In this document: piece after piece, positions 62,926 to 64,000 of the stretch | How the letters are laid out: every line of letters begins with the position of its first letter | Position numbering within the stretch: position 1 is the stretch's first letter | Source of the DNA: Streptomyces sp. MUM 203J | GTDB taxonomy: Bacteria; Actinomycetota; Actinomycetes; Streptomycetales; Streptomycetaceae | Direction: 5' to 3' | Assembly: GCF_022414595.1 (NCBI RefSeq) | Contig: NZ_JADWYO010000030.1 | Coordinates: 1-64,000, forward strand | Length of the DNA stretch: 64,000 nucleotides | The notes under the pieces: model-generated | Told to the model about the DNA's origin: nothing | What the model saw: only the letters and a program-made list of their open reading frames with translations | Databases searched by the model: none | Program-made: the position numbers and the translations under genes

Positions 62926-62981
62926 GCCAGGCGGTACGGCGCCACCCGCGGCTCCTCCTCCGCGGGGCCGTACCGCCTGGC
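62926..62981 (+). terminator. Large nested stem-loop between PPOX and ferredoxin genes
   Basis: An outer perfect 15-bp stem (62926-62940 with 62967-62981) and an inner 7-bp stem (62945-62951 with 62960-62966) separated by a 4-base bulge, with an 8-base loop. There is no T tract. The architecture is like the stem-loop before the PPOX gene. Confidence 0.6.
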
Positions 62982-63098
62982 GCCCGGCACCCGCCAACCA
63001 CTCTTCCCGGCCCCGCGCCCGCACGTGTGTCCCCGTGCAGTGCGAGAACCCGCGCACCGCGACGCCGGGCCCGTTCCCCGACCGCAACGGAGCCAGTC

Positions 63099-63296
63099 AT
63101 GCAGATCACCGTGGACATGAACCTGTGCGAAAGCCACGGGCAGTGCGTCTTCGCGGCGCCTGAGGTCTTCTCCTTCGACGACGACGACTACCTCGTCCAC
63201 CGGGGCGAGGCGTCCGACGCGCTGCGCGACAAGGTCGAGAAGGCCGCCGCCGTCTGCCCCGTGCGGGCCATCAGCGTCTCCCCGGACCAGCCATGA
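63099..63296 (+). CDS. [3Fe-4S] ferredoxin
   Basis: A 65-aa ferredoxin of the type that feeds cytochromes P450. The cluster ligands are C10, C16 and C53 in C-E-S-H-G-Q-C and C-P-V-R; the second position of the 4Fe motif is H13, giving the CxxHxxC...CP pattern of 3Fe clusters. CGGAG lies 7 bases before ATG 63099. Overlaps the reductase start by ATGA, so the two are made together. No P450 gene is within the window; one may follow. Confidence 0.9.
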   Translation: MQITVDMNLCESHGQCVFAAPEVFSFDDDDYLVHRGEASDALRDKVEKAAAVCPVRAISVSPDQP

Positions 63297-64000
63297 GCAC
63301 GATGCGCGGAAACGGCGCCGCCCTCAACGGCAGCAGGCCCGTGGCCCCTCTGAAGACCGTGGTGGTCGTGGGCGCCTCGCTGGCCGGACTGCGCGCCGCG
63401 GAGGCCCTGCGCGCCCGGGGTTTCACCGGAACCCTGACCATCGTCGGCGACGAGCCGCACCTGCCGTACGACCGCCCTCCGCTGTCCAAGCAGGTGCTGA
63501 CCTCGGACGTACGGCCCGATGTGACCGAACTGCCGCGTCCGGACGGCCTGTCCGCGGACTGGCTGCTCGGCCGTGCCGCGACCGGACTGGACCTGGACAC
63601 CCGCACGGTCACCCTGCAGGACGGCGCCGGGCTCCCGTACGACGGGCTGGTCATCGCCACCGGTTCGGCCGCGCGCGGCTGGCCGGCGGGCCGGCCGGTA
63701 CCGCCGGCCGGGGTGGTCACCCTCCGCGGCTGGGACGACGCGCTCACTCTTCGGGCCACCCTGGAGCCGGGGCGGCGGCTGGTGGTAGTCGGCGCCGGGT
63801 TCCTCGGCGGCGAGATCGCGGCGGCGGCCCGGGCCCGCGGCCTGGAGGTCACGCTCGTCGAAGCCGCGGCCCAGCCCCTGGAACGGGCCATCGGCTCCGC
63901 GGCCGGCGCCTACATCGCCGCGCTGCACCGGGAGGCCGGTATCGATCTCCGTACCGGAACGACGGTCACCGACTTCCACGCCACGTCTGACGGACGGCTG
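63293..64000 (+). CDS. NAD(P)H-ferredoxin reductase (FAD pyridine nucleotide-disulphide family), 3' end outside window
   Basis: The first 236 codons of a flavoprotein. VVVVGASLAGLRAAEALRAR is the FAD loop, PYDRPPLSKQVLTSD the characteristic putidaredoxin-reductase segment, LVIATGSAARGWP the second FAD motif and LVVVGAGFLGGEIAAAARAR the NAD(P) loop. It should pass electrons from NAD(P)H to the coupled [3Fe-4S] ferredoxin. The reading frame is open to the window edge, so about 150-180 residues are missing. Confidence 0.92.
   Translation, partial: MSTMRGNGAALNGSRPVAPLKTVVVVGASLAGLRAAEALRARGFTGTLTIVGDEPHLPYDRPPLSKQVLTSDVRPDVTELPRPDGLSADWLLGRAATGLDLDTRTVTLQDGAGLPYDGLVIATGSAARGWPAGRPVPPAGVVTLRGWDDALTLRATLEPGRRLVVVGAGFLGGEIAAAARARGLEVTLVEAAAQPLERAIGSAAGAYIAALHREAGIDLRTGTTVTDFHATSDGRL

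Overview
The window looks like the chromosome of a Streptomyces species. G+C is very high, GTG starts are frequent, antisense frames stay open over most genes, and the families are typical of the genus: an iron-type superoxide dismutase with a candidate Nur box, paired M1 aminopeptidases, a group II globin, EttA, a tail-less single-stranded DNA-binding protein, an LAETG-anchored thioester surface protein, a DasR-type operator and CGNR zinc-finger regulators. I see no insertion sequence, integrase, phage gene, CRISPR array or replication origin.

Left part (1-31,100), mostly core genome: superoxide dismutase; a DsbA-fold oxidoreductase lacking the resolving cysteine; aminopeptidase N; an AbiEi-like/nuclease-like protein; a secreted DD-peptidase-type hydrolase; a frameshifted pseudogene (6889-7785); a Nudix gene coupled to an unknown; a secreted subtilase; aspartate-semialdehyde dehydrogenase; a second aminopeptidase N; a decayed and an intact drug/metabolite transporter divergent from a MarR regulator with a perfect operator palindrome; 4-alpha-glucanotransferase; a degenerate tRNA-like element; a secreted GH84-type glucosaminidase; an HNH nuclease; an MscS channel; and a GH4 glycosidase/amino-sugar kinase pair behind a DasR-like site.

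Middle part (29,800-49,400): a coiled-coil protein, a PP2C phosphatase and a zinc-ribbon/collagen-like/FHA protein that look like one phospho-signalling set; an isoaspartyl methyltransferase relative; globin; an ettA-thioesterase-unknown operon; the thioester surface protein; the SsbB-like protein and two membrane GTPases of dynamin type; tRNA-Arg(TCT); an ABC exporter pair preceded by 11-bp-phased repeats; and a 5'-truncated nitroreductase fused to hemerythrin.

Right part (49,400-64,000) is more accessory and rich in regulators. Three CGNR zinc-finger regulators each sit by genes for small-molecule redox proteins. Between the second and third lies the most interesting block: a LysR regulator, a cupin, both subunits of a B12-dependent glutamate (methylaspartate) mutase, a 664-aa flavoprotein and an acyl-adenylating ligase, with translational overlaps inside two gene pairs. 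It reads as a compact pathway that starts from glutamate and makes, oxidises and activates 3-methylaspartate; the product is unknown. The third CGNR gene faces a run of VOC protein, PPOX-fold protein, [3Fe-4S] ferredoxin and ferredoxin reductase (cut by the window edge), with two near-identical operator palindromes in between and large stem-loops on either side of the PPOX gene.
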